Origin: Novosphingobium endophyticum
Lineage (GTDB): Bacteria; Pseudomonadota; Alphaproteobacteria; Sphingomonadales; Sphingomonadaceae
Reading direction: 5' to 3'
Assembly: GCF_014640675.1 (NCBI RefSeq)
Contig: NZ_BMHK01000005.1
Span: forward strand, 62,001 to 126,000
DNA: 64,000 nt
Below the pieces are notes generated by a model. It was not told where the DNA came from and made no database searches. It saw only the letters and a list, made by a program, of their open reading frames with translations. This document shows positions 54,911-64,000 of this stretch, piece after piece (position 1 is the first letter of the stretch; every line of letters begins with the position of its first letter). The position numbers and the translations under genes are program-made.

Positions 54911-55669
54911 ATGAGAGCGATGCCCGGAGAAATTCTCGATAACCAGGGTCGCGGCGACGCTTCGTGGCAATGGCCTTCCATTCATTCCGAGGGACGCAAG
55001 TTCGGCGGGATCGCCGGCGCGGTTGCCTTGGTCGCCTGGTTCCTGCTCGGCCCGTGGATCGGCTGGCCGCTCGCCGTGCTTGCGCTGTGCGTCCTTGCGT
55101 TCTTCCGCGATCCCGTCCGCGTCACGCCCCAGGATGATCGCTGCATCGTCGCACCCGCGGACGGTCTGATCACGCTGATCCAGAAGGTTCCGCCGCCGCG
55201 TGAGCTGACCGTCGATGATGGTAGCGGTTCGAAACCGATGGACGAAGAGCCGGTCACGCGCATTTCGATCTTCATGAGTGTGTTTGACGTCCACATCAAC
55301 CGCGCGCCGATCGGCGGCACCGTGCGGCGCGTGATCTACATTCCGGGAAAATTCGTGAATGCCGACCTCGACAAGGCGAGCGAGGAGAATGAACGGCAAC
55401 ACGTGCTGATCGAGCGGGGCGACGGCCTGCGGATCTGCTTTACGCAGATTGCCGGCCTGGTCGCGCGGCGGATCGTTCCCTTCATCAAGCCCGGCGACAT
55501 TATCGCCGCTGGTCAGCGTATCGGCCTGATCCGCTTCGGCAGCCGGGTCGACGTGTACCTTCCGGCGGGCACCGAGCCGAAGGTACTGCTCGGGCAAAAG
55601 ACAATCGCCGGCGAGACCGTGCTCGCGGAAGTTTCGGAAAGCCGGGTGATCGAAGGCATCGCCCAGTGA
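54911..55669 (+). CDS. psd: Phosphatidylserine decarboxylase proenzyme
   Basis: 252 residues of the short alphaproteobacterial (Psd-A/ Sinorhizobium) type that turns phosphatidylserine into phosphatidylethanolamine. It has a transmembrane region (about 33-65), [13 protein letters not shown] motif ([14 protein letters not shown]) and the self-cleavage Gly-Ser in [12 protein letters not shown] (Ser at about 211), which becomes the pyruvoyl group. ATG at 54911 or 54920. It overlaps pssA by four bases, forming a phospholipid operon. Confidence 0.93.
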   Translation: MRAMPGEILDNQGRGDASWQWPSIHSEGRKFGGIAGAVALVAWFLLGPWIGWPLAVLALCVLAFFRDPVRVTPQDDRCIVAPADGLITLIQKVPPPRELTVDDGSGSKPMDEEPVTRISIFMSVFDVHINRAPIGGTVRRVIYIPGKFVNADLDKASEENERQHVLIERGDGLRICFTQIAGLVARRIVPFIKPGDIIAAGQRIGLIRFGSRVDVYLPAGTEPKVLLGQKTIAGETVLAEVSESRVIEGIAQ

Positions 55670-56538
55670 TCGACGAGACCGACGCGCTTACAGCCGAGGA
55701 GGGGCTTTCGCAGCGCCGCCGGCTGGCGCGTGGTCTTTCGATGCGAGCCATCGTGCCCAACGCGATTACGGTGGCGGCGCTTTGCGTGGGGCTTACCGGC
55801 ATTCGCTTTGCCATTGCCGGGGAATTCGAGAAGTCGGTACAGGCCGTGATCGTCGCCGGTCTGCTTGACGGGATCGATGGCCGCGCGGCGCGCCTGCTCA
55901 AGGCGCAGACGCGCTTCGGCGCCGAGATGGATAGCCTTGCCGATTCGATCTCGTTCGGCGTTGCCCCGGCGCTGATCGTCTATCTCTGGACTCTGCACCA
56001 GTTGCCCAGCTTGGGCTGGATCGCCGCGCTTGCCTTCGCGATGTGTTGCGTGCTGCGCCTTGCGCGGTTCAACTCCCGGCTCGACATGCTCGATCAGCCG
56101 CACAAGCAGGCGGGTTTCCTCACCGGCGTTCCGGCGCCGGTCGGAGCGGGCCTCGCCTTCCTGCCGATGTACTTGTGGATCGCGACCGGCATTCCCGAAT
56201 TCGCCAACGAAGTGGCGGTAAGCATCTGGATGACCCTCATCGCTTTCCTGATGATCTCCAGCCTGCCGACGCTGAGCTGGTCGCGCCTGCAGCCGCCGCG
56301 CAGCATCCGTATAGGGGTGCTTGCACTGGTGGGTCTGGCCGTCGCGGCATTGCTGACCGAGCCCTGGTACACGCTGGCCGCCATCACGCTCGTCTATCTG
56401 GCGCTGATCCCGATCGGCATTGTCTCTTACGCCAGCGTCAGGCGGCGAGATCCAGCGGCTGACGAACCGCGCCCGGCCAGTCCAGCCCCGGACGCTGCTT
56501 CCGAAGGCGGGCAGGGCGCGCCTTCCGATCCGTCCTGA
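55666..56538 (+). CDS. pssA: CDP-diacylglycerol-serine O-phosphatidyltransferase
   Basis: 290 residues. The CDP-alcohol phosphotransferase signature is visible as [26 protein letters not shown] (D-G-x2-A-R-x8-G-x3-D-x3-D pattern, shown in pieces), within seven to eight hydrophobic helices. It makes phosphatidylserine, used at once by Psd. A GTG start overlaps the psd stop (GTGA). The C-terminal 30 residues are Pro/Ala-rich and lie opposite a predicted minus-strand gene. Confidence 0.92.
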   Translation: MIDETDALTAEEGLSQRRRLARGLSMRAIVPNAITVAALCVGLTGIRFAIAGEFEKSVQAVIVAGLLDGIDGRAARLLKAQTRFGAEMDSLADSISFGVAPALIVYLWTLHQLPSLGWIAALAFAMCCVLRLARFNSRLDMLDQPHKQAGFLTGVPAPVGAGLAFLPMYLWIATGIPEFANEVAVSIWMTLIAFLMISSLPTLSWSRLQPPRSIRIGVLALVGLAVAALLTEPWYTLAAITLVYLALIPIGIVSYASVRRRDPAADEPRPASPAPDAASEGGQGAPSDPS

Positions 56539-56722
56539 GCGCGAGCGCCGGCAGAGGCACCCGCTCGATTATTCTCCACGTCAGCACTGTCGTTTCCGGG
56601 CAGGCATCCAGCCTTGCCCGCAGGGCGAACGCTGCGCGGCCATGACGCACCCAGCTCACAGCGATGACCCAGGCCGATGCCAGCGCGCCAAAAGCGAAGA
56701 ACAATGCGGCGAATGCAGTCAT
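56438..56722 (-). CDS. Small membrane-anchored hypothetical protein overlapping the pssA end
   Basis: 94 residues: a transmembrane helix at about 3-22 (AFAALFFAFGALASAWVIAV) then a basic segment ALRARLDACPETTVLTWRII, a form I associate with short unannotated sphingomonad proteins. It overlaps the 3' 100 bases of pssA in antisense. Start at 56722 (MTAFAALFF); an upstream ATG would add 12 residues. The overlap makes the call uncertain. Confidence 0.4.
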   Translation of the reverse strand: MTAFAALFFAFGALASAWVIAVSWVRHGRAAFALRARLDACPETTVLTWRIIERVPLPALALRTDRKARPARLRKQRPGLDWPGAVRQPLDLAA

Positions 56723-57080
56723 GACCGTTCCTTTCGATCTTCCGCCCATCCGGTGCATCGCGCCGTGGACAGCTTGTGGAAAACACGAATCTGTTCTACC
56801 AATGTTCCAGAGATGTTTAGTTCTCTTTTTGTTCCGTTCCTGTCAAGAGCAAAATGACGCCTTGCGGAATAGGGGTGATGCTCGGCGGCGCGTTTCCCGC
56901 AAATTTGCGCTGGATTTCGCCGCGAAACGGGGCTAAGGGCCACCCCGTCTGAGCGAACGGTGCCGATCCCCGGCGCCCGGCAGAGGGCAAATCCACATGG
57001 AAGGCGAACATACCGGTGCCGCAGCGGATTTTTCCGCACGGTTCCTGCCTTCCAGAGGTTCAACCGGAAAGGAAATGATT

Positions 57081-57833
57081 ATGGCGGCTCCCGTCGTCAC
57101 CATGCAGCAGCTTATCGAGGCCGGCGCGCACTTCGGCCACCAGACCCACCGCTGGAACCCGCGGATGAAGCCGTATATCTTCGGCGCCCGCAACGGTATC
57201 CACATCATCGACCTGTCGCAGACCGTGCCGCTGATGGCGCGCGCGCTCGACTTCGTGTCGGCCACCGTGCAGGCCGGCGGCAAGGTCCTTTTCGTCGGCA
57301 CCAAGCGCCAGGCGCAGGAGCCGATCGCCCAGGCCGCGCGCGCCTGCGGCCAGCACTTCGTCAACCACCGCTGGCTGGGCGGCATGCTCACCAACTGGAA
57401 GACGATCTCCGGCTCGATCAAGCGCTTCAAGGCGCTTGAAGAGCAGCTTTCGGGCGATACAGCGGGCCTCACCAAGAAGGAAGTGCTCCAGCTCACCCGC
57501 GAGCGTGACAAGCTCGAGCTTTCGCTCGGCGGCATCCGCGATATGGGCGGCATTCCCGACGTGATGTTCGTGATCGACGCCAACAAGGAAGACCTGGCGA
57601 TCAAGGAAGCCAACGTGCTCGGCATTCCGGTCGTCGCGGTGCTCGATACCAACGTCTCGCCCGATGGCATCGCGTTCCCGATTCCCGGCAACGATGACGC
57701 CAGCCGCGCCGTGCGGCTTTACTGCGAAGCGGTGGCCCAGGCCGCGACCAAGGGTGGCCGCGAAGCCGTGGTCGACAGCGGCGTGGACATCGGCGAACTG
57801 GACCAGCCGGTCGAGGAAACCGCCGAGGCCTGA
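57081..57833 (+). CDS. rpsB: 30S ribosomal protein S2
   Basis: 250 residues: [20 protein letters not shown] start, then [45 protein letters not shown] and the nucleotide-like [12 protein letters not shown]. It is required for S1 binding to the 30S. Chosen at 57081 with AAAGGAAATG upstream; the frame is open 28 codons earlier. The 223-base leader from the pssA side may carry S2 autoregulation, but I see no certain structure. tsf follows. Confidence 0.96.
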   Translation: MAAPVVTMQQLIEAGAHFGHQTHRWNPRMKPYIFGARNGIHIIDLSQTVPLMARALDFVSATVQAGGKVLFVGTKRQAQEPIAQAARACGQHFVNHRWLGGMLTNWKTISGSIKRFKALEEQLSGDTAGLTKKEVLQLTRERDKLELSLGGIRDMGGIPDVMFVIDANKEDLAIKEANVLGIPVVAVLDTNVSPDGIAFPIPGNDDASRAVRLYCEAVAQAATKGGREAVVDSGVDIGELDQPVEETAEA

Positions 57834-57950
57834 TCGGTCCCGGCGACGGCATTTTCGTCATGGAATTGTCGCGCGCCGGGTCCAGTGGGCTCGGCGCGCA
57901 ACCGTATCGAGGGCCGCGGCACGGCCCTAACAACCAAGAGGATTTGAGCG

Positions 57951-58874
57951 ATGGCTTACACCGCCGCTGACGTGAAGAACCTGCGCGAGCGCACCGGCGC
58001 CGGCATGATGGACTGCAAGAAGGCTCTCGACGAATCGAACGGCGACATCGAAGCCGCTGTCGACGCGCTGCGCGCCAAGGGGCTCGCCGCCGCCGCCAAG
58101 AAGTCGAGCCGTACTGCCGCCGAAGGTCTCGTCGGCGTTGCCGTCTCGGGCACGAAGGGCGTTGCCGTCGAGGTCAACTCCGAAACGGACTTCGTTGCCA
58201 AGAACGACCAGTTCCAGGACTTCGTGCGCAAGACCACCGAAGTGGCGCTGGGCGTGGCGGGCGATGACGTCGAGGCGCTCAAGGCCGCGACCTATCCGGG
58301 CGGCGGCACCGTTGCCGATGCCTTGACCAACAACGTCGCGACCATCGGCGAGAACCAGCAGGTTCGCCGCATGAAGACCGTCGAAGTCTCGCAGGGTCTC
58401 GTGGTGCCCTACATGCACAACGCAGCCGCGCCGAGCCTCGGCAAGATCGGTGTGCTCGTGGCGCTCGAATCGGAAGCCCCGGCGGATGTTCTCGAGGCGC
58501 TGGGCAAGCAGATCGCGATGCACATCGCCGCCGCTTTCCCGCTGGCGCTGACCGCCGACGATCTCGACCCCGAACTGATCGAGCGCGAGCGCAAGATCGC
58601 GGCGGAGAAGGCCGCGGAGAGCGGCAAGCCCGAGAACGTCCAGGCCAAGATGGTCGAGGGCGCGATCGCCAAGTACGCCAAGGAAAACGCGCTGCTTTCC
58701 CAGCTCTTCGTCATCGACAACAAGACGCCGATCCAGCAGGTCGTCGACGCGGCCGGCAAGGAAGCGGGCAGCAAGATCGTCCTCAAGGACTTCGTGCGCT
58801 TCCAGCTCGGCGAAGGCATCGAGAAGGAAGTGTCCGACTTCGCGGCGGAAGTGGCCGCGGCGGTTGCCGGCTGA
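57951..58874 (+). CDS. tsf: Translation elongation factor Ts
   Basis: 307 residues: the N-terminal UBA-like domain with [18 protein letters not shown], then the TDFVAKN motif and two core subdomains, ending in [17 protein letters not shown]. It exchanges GDP on EF-Tu. It is 117 bases after rpsB and followed by a terminator, so rpsB-tsf is a unit. Confidence 0.96.
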   Translation: MAYTAADVKNLRERTGAGMMDCKKALDESNGDIEAAVDALRAKGLAAAAKKSSRTAAEGLVGVAVSGTKGVAVEVNSETDFVAKNDQFQDFVRKTTEVALGVAGDDVEALKAATYPGGGTVADALTNNVATIGENQQVRRMKTVEVSQGLVVPYMHNAAAPSLGKIGVLVALESEAPADVLEALGKQIAMHIAAAFPLALTADDLDPELIERERKIAAEKAAESGKPENVQAKMVEGAIAKYAKENALLSQLFVIDNKTPIQQVVDAAGKEAGSKIVLKDFVRFQLGEGIEKEVSDFAAEVAAAVAG

Positions 58875-58907
58875 TTCCAGCTACCCGCCCTTCGGGGCAG
58901 GAACAGA

Positions 58908-58950
58908 GCGGGCCGGGGAGCGATGGCTTCCCGGCCTGCTTCTTTTTTTA
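58908..58950 (+). terminator. Rho-independent terminator of rpsB-tsf
   Basis: GCGGGCCGGGGA pairs with TTCCCGGCCTGC (two weak pairs) around an eight-base loop, followed by TTCTTTTTTT. Confidence 0.85.
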
Positions 58951-59083
58951 CCCCGACACTCGTCATTTCCGCGATAGCGACAACCTCGCGCATCGCGTGT
59001 CTCCATCGACACCTCTCCCCTTGGCAATCCGTGCGGCTCCTCCTAAAGCCGCAGCGAACATCCCCCCAGGAGACCGCGCGGTA

Positions 59084-59806
59084 ATGTCATCCTCTCCCTA
59101 CAAACGCGTCCTGCTCAAGCTGTCGGGCGAAGTGCTGATGGGGAGCCAGCAGTTCGGCATCGATCCAGAGTTCGTCGCCGAACTCGCAAAGGAAGTGAAG
59201 GCGGCCAAGGAAACGGGGCTCGAGATCTGCCTCGTGATCGGCGGGGGCAATATCTTTCGCGGCATGTCCGGCGCGGCCAGGGGCATGGACCGCGCCCAGG
59301 CCGACTACATGGGCATGCTGGCAACGGTGATGAACGCGCTCGCCATGCAGAACGCGCTCGAACAGATCGGCGTCGAGACGCGCGTGCAATCGGCGGTGCA
59401 GATGGATCAGGTCTGCGAACCGGTGATCCGCCGCCGTGCGGAGCGGCACCTCGAGAAAGGCCGCGTGGTGATCTTCGCGGCCGGCGTTGGCGCGCCTTAC
59501 TTCACCACGGATTCGGGGGCTGCCCTGCGCGCCGCCGAAATGAAGTGCGACGCGCTGTTCAAGGGGACCAGCGTCGACGGCGTCTACGACAGCGATCCGA
59601 AAACCAATCCCGACGCCAGGCGTTATGATGCCGTCGATTATGACACCGTCCTCGCCGACAACCTGAAAGTGATGGACGCTTCCGCCGTGGCGCTGTGCCG
59701 CGACAATTCCATTCCGATCGTCGTGTTCTCGATCCGCGAGAAGGGCAATCTCGCCCGCGTTCTCGCCGGCGAGGGCACGCAGACGATCGTCCAGAAAGGA
59801 GCCTGA
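59084..59806 (+). CDS. pyrH: UMP kinase
   Basis: 240 residues of the amino-acid-kinase fold: [20 protein letters not shown], then [11 protein letters not shown] and [13 protein letters not shown]. It phosphorylates UMP for pyrimidine nucleotide synthesis. The ATG at 59084 follows CCAGGAGA; the open frame extends 29 codons. frr begins five bases after the stop, the conserved pair. Confidence 0.95.
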   Translation: MSSSPYKRVLLKLSGEVLMGSQQFGIDPEFVAELAKEVKAAKETGLEICLVIGGGNIFRGMSGAARGMDRAQADYMGMLATVMNALAMQNALEQIGVETRVQSAVQMDQVCEPVIRRRAERHLEKGRVVIFAAGVGAPYFTTDSGAALRAAEMKCDALFKGTSVDGVYDSDPKTNPDARRYDAVDYDTVLADNLKVMDASAVALCRDNSIPIVVFSIREKGNLARVLAGEGTQTIVQKGA

Positions 59807-59811
59807 AAGCC

Positions 59812-60369
59812 ATGGCCAAGTACGACAAGGCCGATCTCGAGCGTCGCATGCACGGCGCGATCGAATCGTTCAAACACGACCTTTCGGGGCTGCGCACCGG
59901 GCGCGCCAACACCGCGCTGCTGGAGCCGATCACCGTCGAGGTCTATGGCAGCAACATGCCGATCACCCAGGTGGCGACAATCTCCGCTCCCGAACCGCGC
60001 CTGCTGTCGGTGCAGGTCTGGGACAAGTCGAACATCGGGCCAGTGGAAAAGGCGATCCGCTCGGCCGGCCTGGGCCTCAACCCGATCAATGACGGCAATA
60101 CCCTGCGCCTGCCGATCCCGGACCTGACCGAGGAACGCCGCAAGGAACTCGCCAAGCTTGCCGGCCAGTACGCCGAGAAGGCGCGCGTCGCCGTCCGCAA
60201 CGTACGTCGTGACGGTATGGAAGCGCTCAAGACCGACGAGAACAAGAAGAAAATCTCCGAGGACGAGAGGAAGCGCTCCGAGACCGAGGTTCAGAAGCTG
60301 ACCGACGAGCAGATCAAGGCCATAGACGACGAGCTGGCGCGCAAGGAAAAGGAAATCCTGGGCAGGTGA
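59812..60369 (+). CDS. frr: Ribosome recycling factor
   Basis: 185 residues: three-helix bundle with [20 protein letters not shown], the beta domain [18 protein letters not shown], and the long C-terminal helix [12 protein letters not shown]. It splits post-termination ribosomes with EF-G. It lies between pyrH and uppS. Confidence 0.96.
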   Translation: MAKYDKADLERRMHGAIESFKHDLSGLRTGRANTALLEPITVEVYGSNMPITQVATISAPEPRLLSVQVWDKSNIGPVEKAIRSAGLGLNPINDGNTLRLPIPDLTEERRKELAKLAGQYAEKARVAVRNVRRDGMEALKTDENKKKISEDERKRSETEVQKLTDEQIKAIDDELARKEKEILGR

Positions 60370-60406
60370 CGACGTTCGCTGCCGTTTCCCCCAAGAGGAG
60401 GGGGCT

Positions 60407-61096
60407 TTGAGCCAAAACGAGCCGGCAAAGGCGCGCCATGTCGCCATCATCATGGACGGCAACGGGCGCTGGGCGAAACAGCGCCACCTGCCGCGCGCGG
60501 TGGGGCATCAGCGCGGTGTCGAAGCTGTGCGCAGGGTCGTGCGCGGCGCGCGCGAGCTGGGGCTCGAGGCGCTGACGCTCTACGCCTTTTCGACGGAGAA
60601 CTGGAGGCGGCCTGAGGAAGAGGTTTCCGACCTCATGGGGCTGATGAAGCGCTTCATCCTGTCCGACCTCGACGAGTTCGCGCAGGCCGGCGTGCGGCTG
60701 AAGATCATTGGCGATTACAAGGCGTTCACGCCCGATGTCGTCGAACTGGTCGAGAAGGCCATTCAACGCACGTCGGGCAACAGCGGGACAACGCTGGCGG
60801 TCGCGCTGAATTATGGCTCGCAGGACGAGATCGCGCGTGCGGCCGCCAGGGCGGCGGAAAAGGGAACGATCACGCCTGAAACCATTTCCGCCGAGCTTGA
60901 CACGGCCGACCTGCCGCCGCTCGACCTGCTGATCCGCACCTCCGGCGAAGTGCGGCTGTCGAACTTCCTGCTGTGGCAGGCCGCCTACGCGGAACTGCTG
61001 TTCACCGACGTGCTGTGGCCGGATTTCACCGCCGAGCACCTTGGGCAGGCGCTGGAAGCCTTCAGGACCCGTGAGCGTCGCTATGGCGGGCGGTGA
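60407..61096 (+). CDS. uppS: Isoprenyl transferase (undecaprenyl diphosphate synthase)
   Basis: 229 residues: IIMDGNGRWAK with the catalytic Asp, LTLYAFSTENW-type motif, and RTSGEVRLSNFLLWQ. It makes the C55 carrier for peptidoglycan and LPS. A TTG at 60407 is used because GAGGAGGGGG precedes it and no ATG is near. cdsA follows 33 bases later. Confidence 0.95.
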   Translation: MSQNEPAKARHVAIIMDGNGRWAKQRHLPRAVGHQRGVEAVRRVVRGARELGLEALTLYAFSTENWRRPEEEVSDLMGLMKRFILSDLDEFAQAGVRLKIIGDYKAFTPDVVELVEKAIQRTSGNSGTTLAVALNYGSQDEIARAAARAAEKGTITPETISAELDTADLPPLDLLIRTSGEVRLSNFLLWQAAYAELLFTDVLWPDFTAEHLGQALEAFRTRERRYGGR

Positions 61097-61129
61097 CATG
61101 CAGGCCCTCGCCCTGCCGGGGCGCATCTG

Positions 61130-61894
61130 ATGGGCGCCTCGAAATCCGACCTTCGCGTGCGCACGATTTCAGCCGCGGTGATGGTCGCCGTGGCCGGCCT
61201 GGCGCTCTGGACGGGCGGTGCGGTCTGGATTGCCTTCGTCTGTGCCGCGGCCGTCGCGGTGCTGTGGGAATGGGTCCGCCTGTCTCGCGCGGGAACACAG
61301 AACCCGGCGGAGCGGGGCTTCTGGAATTTCGCGGGGATGTTCTATGTCGGCACGTGCGCCGCCATACTGCTGTTCCTGCGTAATTCGTCCTTGTTCACGC
61401 TTGCGCCGCTGCTGACGGTTGTCTGCGGCGTAATCGCTGTCGACGTCTTCGCCTATTTTGCCGGACGGACATTCGGCGGCCCGAAGATCGCGCCGTCGAT
61501 CAGTCCGTCGAAGACCTGGTCAGGCCTTGTCGGGGGTATCGCCGGCGCGACGCTCGTGCTTTTCGGTGCTGCGCTGCTATGGCGCTCCGGAGCGATTTCG
61601 GTCACGCCGGCGGGGAGCGTGGCCGATGCCGAGGCTTGCTTCGGCATGCAGCCATGCTGGTATCTGGTGGCTGGCGCGGCACCGCTTTTCGCGACTTGCC
61701 TGTTGACCGGGACCCTCTTCGCGATCTGCGCGCAAGGCGGTGATTTCTTCGAAAGCTGGTTGAAGCGGCGCGCGGGTGTCAAGGACTCGGGCAATCTCAT
61801 TCCGGGGCACGGGGGCGTGTTCGATCGTGTCGATGGCTTGCTGGCGGTGCTATTCGTGCTAGGCCTGATGCTCCTGTTTCAACCGGGTCCCTGA
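61130..61894 (+). CDS. cdsA: Phosphatidate cytidylyltransferase
   Basis: 254 residues with about seven transmembrane segments. The C-terminal signature is split as [20 protein letters not shown] then [10 protein letters not shown]. It makes CDP-diacylglycerol, the substrate of PssA encoded 5 kb away. Its stop overlaps the dxr ATG by one base (TGATG). Confidence 0.93.
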   Translation: MGASKSDLRVRTISAAVMVAVAGLALWTGGAVWIAFVCAAAVAVLWEWVRLSRAGTQNPAERGFWNFAGMFYVGTCAAILLFLRNSSLFTLAPLLTVVCGVIAVDVFAYFAGRTFGGPKIAPSISPSKTWSGLVGGIAGATLVLFGAALLWRSGAISVTPAGSVADAEACFGMQPCWYLVAGAAPLFATCLLTGTLFAICAQGGDFFESWLKRRAGVKDSGNLIPGHGGVFDRVDGLLAVLFVLGLMLLFQPGP

Positions 61895-63048
61895 TGACAC
61901 GCAGCATAACCGTTCTTGGTGCGACCGGCTCGATCGGCGCCTCGACGCTGGACCTGATCCGGCGCGATCGGGATGCCTGGCGCGTCATCGCCCTGACGGC
62001 GAACGGCAATGTGCCGGAACTTGCCCGGCTGGCCCGCGAGTTCGCGGTCGAGCTGGCGGTCGTGGCCGACGAGGGGAAGCTGCCGGCACTTCGCGAAGCA
62101 CTGGCCGGAACGGCCATCGAAACGGCCGGTGGCTGCGCCGCGCTGGAGGAAGCCGCCGCGCGCGGCGCCGACATCACGGTGGCCGCGATCGTCGGCTGTG
62201 CGGGTCTTGCGCCCACCATGGCCGCGATCGAGCGGGGCGGGATCGTCGCGCTGGCCAACAAGGAAGCGCTGGTTTCGGCCGGTGACGTCATGACCGCCGC
62301 GGTCGCGCACCACGGCGCGACGCTGTTGCCTATCGATTCAGAGCACAATGCGATCTTCCAGTGCCTGCAGGGCAACGACCCGCGCCATGTGCGCTGGATC
62401 ACGCTCACCGCCAGCGGTGGACCTTTCCTCGACTGGTCATGGGAGCGGCTCTGCGCGGCGACCCCCGCCGAGGCGGTGCGTCACCCCAACTGGGACATGG
62501 GCGCCAAGATCAGCGTCGATTCCGCGACCATGTTCAACAAGGGCCTCGAACTGATCGAGGCGCATTACCTGTTTCCGGTGGGCCTCGATCACCTGCGGAT
62601 CATCGTCCATCCGCAATCGATCGTCCATTCCATGGTTGAGTACCGCGACGGGTCGACCCTGGCCCAGCTTGGCCCGTCGGACATGCGCGTGCCGATTGCC
62701 TCCGCGCTCGCCTGGCCGGCGCGGATGGATACGCCATGCGCCCCGCTCGATCTCGCCGGGATCGGCGAACTGACTTTCCGCAAGCCGGATGAGGATCGGT
62801 TTCCGGCCACGCGCCTCGCCCGAGAGGCGGCGCGGGCGGGCGGAGCGGCCCCCGCCGTGCTCAACGCCGCCAACGAAGTCGCGGTAGCCGCGTTTCTCGC
62901 CGGTCAGATTTCGTTCACCCGAATTGCTGCACAGGTCGAGGATGTTCTCACTGGTTTCGCGCCTCCGCCTCCCGCATCACTTTCGGACGTGCTGGCCGTG
63001 GACGGGGAAGCCCGGGCACGGGCGCGTTTGCTGATGGAGACTGTCTGA
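61894..63048 (+). CDS. dxr: 1-deoxy-D-xylulose-5-phosphate reductoisomerase
   Basis: 384 residues. NADPH motif GATGSIGASTLD, then LANKEALVSAG, the metal/substrate site DSEHNAIFQCL, and VHPQSIVHSMVEY. It commits carbon to the MEP isoprenoid pathway, which feeds UppS. The order frr-uppS-cdsA-dxr-rseP is the usual alphaproteobacterial one. Confidence 0.95.
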   Translation: MTRSITVLGATGSIGASTLDLIRRDRDAWRVIALTANGNVPELARLAREFAVELAVVADEGKLPALREALAGTAIETAGGCAALEEAAARGADITVAAIVGCAGLAPTMAAIERGGIVALANKEALVSAGDVMTAAVAHHGATLLPIDSEHNAIFQCLQGNDPRHVRWITLTASGGPFLDWSWERLCAATPAEAVRHPNWDMGAKISVDSATMFNKGLELIEAHYLFPVGLDHLRIIVHPQSIVHSMVEYRDGSTLAQLGPSDMRVPIASALAWPARMDTPCAPLDLAGIGELTFRKPDEDRFPATRLAREAARAGGAAPAVLNAANEVAVAAFLAGQISFTRIAAQVEDVLTGFAPPPPASLSDVLAVDGEARARARLLMETV

Positions 63049-63049
63049 C

Positions 63050-64000
63050 TTGACCGGATCACCCAACCTGCTGACGACGATCTTCGCGTTTCTGCTCGTG
63101 CTCGGGCCGCTGGTCGTGATCCATGAGCTGGGCCACTATCTCGTGGGACGCCTGTTCGGGGTGAAGGCCAACGTCTTTTCCGTCGGTTTCGGCAAGGAGC
63201 TGGCGGGCTGGACCGACCGGCGCGGAACGCGCTGGAAGCTCTCGGCGCTGCCGCTGGGGGGCTACGTCCAGTTTGCCGGGGACATGAACGCGGCAAGCGC
63301 GCCGAGCGCGGAGGACGACGGACTGACCCCGGCGGAACGCGCGCAGACCTTCCACGTCAAGCCGCTCTGGCAGCGCGCGCTGATCGTCCTTGCGGGGCCG
63401 GTCACGAACCTGCTCTTTGCGGTCGCGATCATTGCGGGGTTCAACTACGCCCACGGCAGACTGGTCAGTCCGGCGGACGTCGCGACTTTCACCGAAAATT
63501 CGCCGGCCGAAGCCGCCGGCGTGCAGATCGGCGATCGCATTGTCACTGTCGACGGCAACAAGGTCGACAGCTTTGCCGACCTTCGCGAATACATCGTCCC
63601 CTATCCCGGCCAGACCGTGGCGCTGGGTATCCGCCGTGACGGGCGCGAACTTTCCCTGCCGGTCGCGCTGGCCGATGAAAAGGTCAGTGACGAATTTGGC
63701 AACGAATCGCGGATGGGCGATCTGGGCGTCGACTTCGTGCTTCCGATCGTCGGGGACTTCACCGAGGATTCCGCCGGAAAGGCCGCGGGTCTGCAGCTTG
63801 GCGACCGGATCGTCGCCATCGACGGCAAGCAGGTTCACGGCTTTTCCGAACTTCCCGAACTCGTGTTCTCAAGGCCCGGCGAGACCGTCTCGGTCACGGT
63901 GAACCGCGATGGGCGGGACATTGTCCTGCCGGTGACGCTCGGCAGCCGGGAAGTGACCGATGGGCAGGGCAAGACGGCGCGGGTCGGCCTGATCGGTATT
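63050..64000 (+). CDS. rseP: RIP metalloprotease RseP (cut by window end)
   Basis: 317 residues remain, open to the last base. The zinc site HELGH (residues 25-29) lies in the first transmembrane helix; a second hydrophobic segment (ALIVLAGPVTNLLFAVAII) follows, then two PDZ domains with AGVQIGDRIVTVDG and AGLQLGDRIVAIDG. The C-terminal NxxP-type helices are outside. It cleaves anti-sigma factors within the membrane. The start is a TTG at 63050, two bases after dxr. Confidence 0.93.
   Translation, partial: MTGSPNLLTTIFAFLLVLGPLVVIHELGHYLVGRLFGVKANVFSVGFGKELAGWTDRRGTRWKLSALPLGGYVQFAGDMNAASAPSAEDDGLTPAERAQTFHVKPLWQRALIVLAGPVTNLLFAVAIIAGFNYAHGRLVSPADVATFTENSPAEAAGVQIGDRIVTVDGNKVDSFADLREYIVPYPGQTVALGIRRDGRELSLPVALADEKVSDEFGNESRMGDLGVDFVLPIVGDFTEDSAGKAAGLQLGDRIVAIDGKQVHGFSELPELVFSRPGETVSVTVNRDGRDIVLPVTLGSREVTDGQGKTARVGLIGI

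Overview
The window is GC-rich (about 65 %) chromosomal DNA from an alphaproteobacterium. Gene order and family flavour point to a sphingomonad (order Sphingomonadales, Novosphingobium/Sphingobium-like): a FYDLN-acid-domain protein beside tRNA-Ala, separate F0 ATP synthase genes with a b/b' pair, a CP4-type (class II) EPSP synthase, class I PHA synthase with a lysine/alanine-rich phasin, and the dispersed GC hairpin repeats common in that group. The genus is inference. I see about 60 protein genes, three tRNAs (Cys, Ala, Tyr), two pseudogene fragments and several terminators. There is no rRNA, CRISPR array or intact insertion sequence.

Layout. 1-3.3 kb: yidC end, engB, NUDIX, GST and cupin genes. 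3.3-3.9 kb: a decayed integrase and lytic transglycosylase next to tRNA-Cys, the scar of an integrated element. 4.1-6.8 kb: mobA-like gene, a winged-helix regulator, an aminotransferase. 7-10.3 kb: PHA metabolism (phaC, phasin) with a candidate PhaR-type operator. 10.4-13.3 kb: clpS and lptFG. 13.3-19.4 kb: desaturase, GNAT-like protein, lipoprotein/lipB, membrane protein, methyltransferase, arsC, an orphan [2Fe-2S] subunit. 19.5-25.6 kb: TonB receptor, yqgE, rpoZ, parA-like, ftsH. 25.7-32.3 kb: an accessory catabolic cassette on the minus strand (SLC13 transporter, HyuB, HyuA, cupin). 32.5-37.9 kb: NRDE protein and radC, then the ydbH-ynbE-ydbL outer-membrane lipid-transport set. 38.2-40.8 kb: F0 ATP synthase. 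41.2-46.3 kb: gloB, rpsA, cmk, a small membrane protein, aroA. 46.5-52.5 kb: FYDLN protein, tRNA-Ala, ffh, and rpsP-rimM-trmD-rplS interrupted by a vapBC toxin-antitoxin pair and a low-GC membrane ORF; then hupB. 52.6-52.9 kb: two inverted copies of an unrecognised structured repeat. 52.9-56.7 kb: lipoprotein, rlmB, tRNA-Tyr, psd-pssA. 57-64 kb: rpsB-tsf and pyrH-frr-uppS-cdsA-dxr-rseP (cut by the window end).

How it fits together. Most of the window is envelope and translation housekeeping: membrane insertion (YidC), LPS export (LptFG), lipid bridge (YdbH/YnbE/YdbL), phospholipid synthesis (CdsA, PssA, Psd, PmtA-like), undecaprenyl and isoprenoid precursors (UppS, Dxr), and ribosome and SRP genes. 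Accessory material is limited to the integration scar, the catabolic cassette, the toxin-antitoxin insertion and the structured repeat pair. The repeat pair (52643-52907) is the least explained structure here: two about 128-nt copies share their head and loop core, but have different stem sequences that each stay fully self-complementary.
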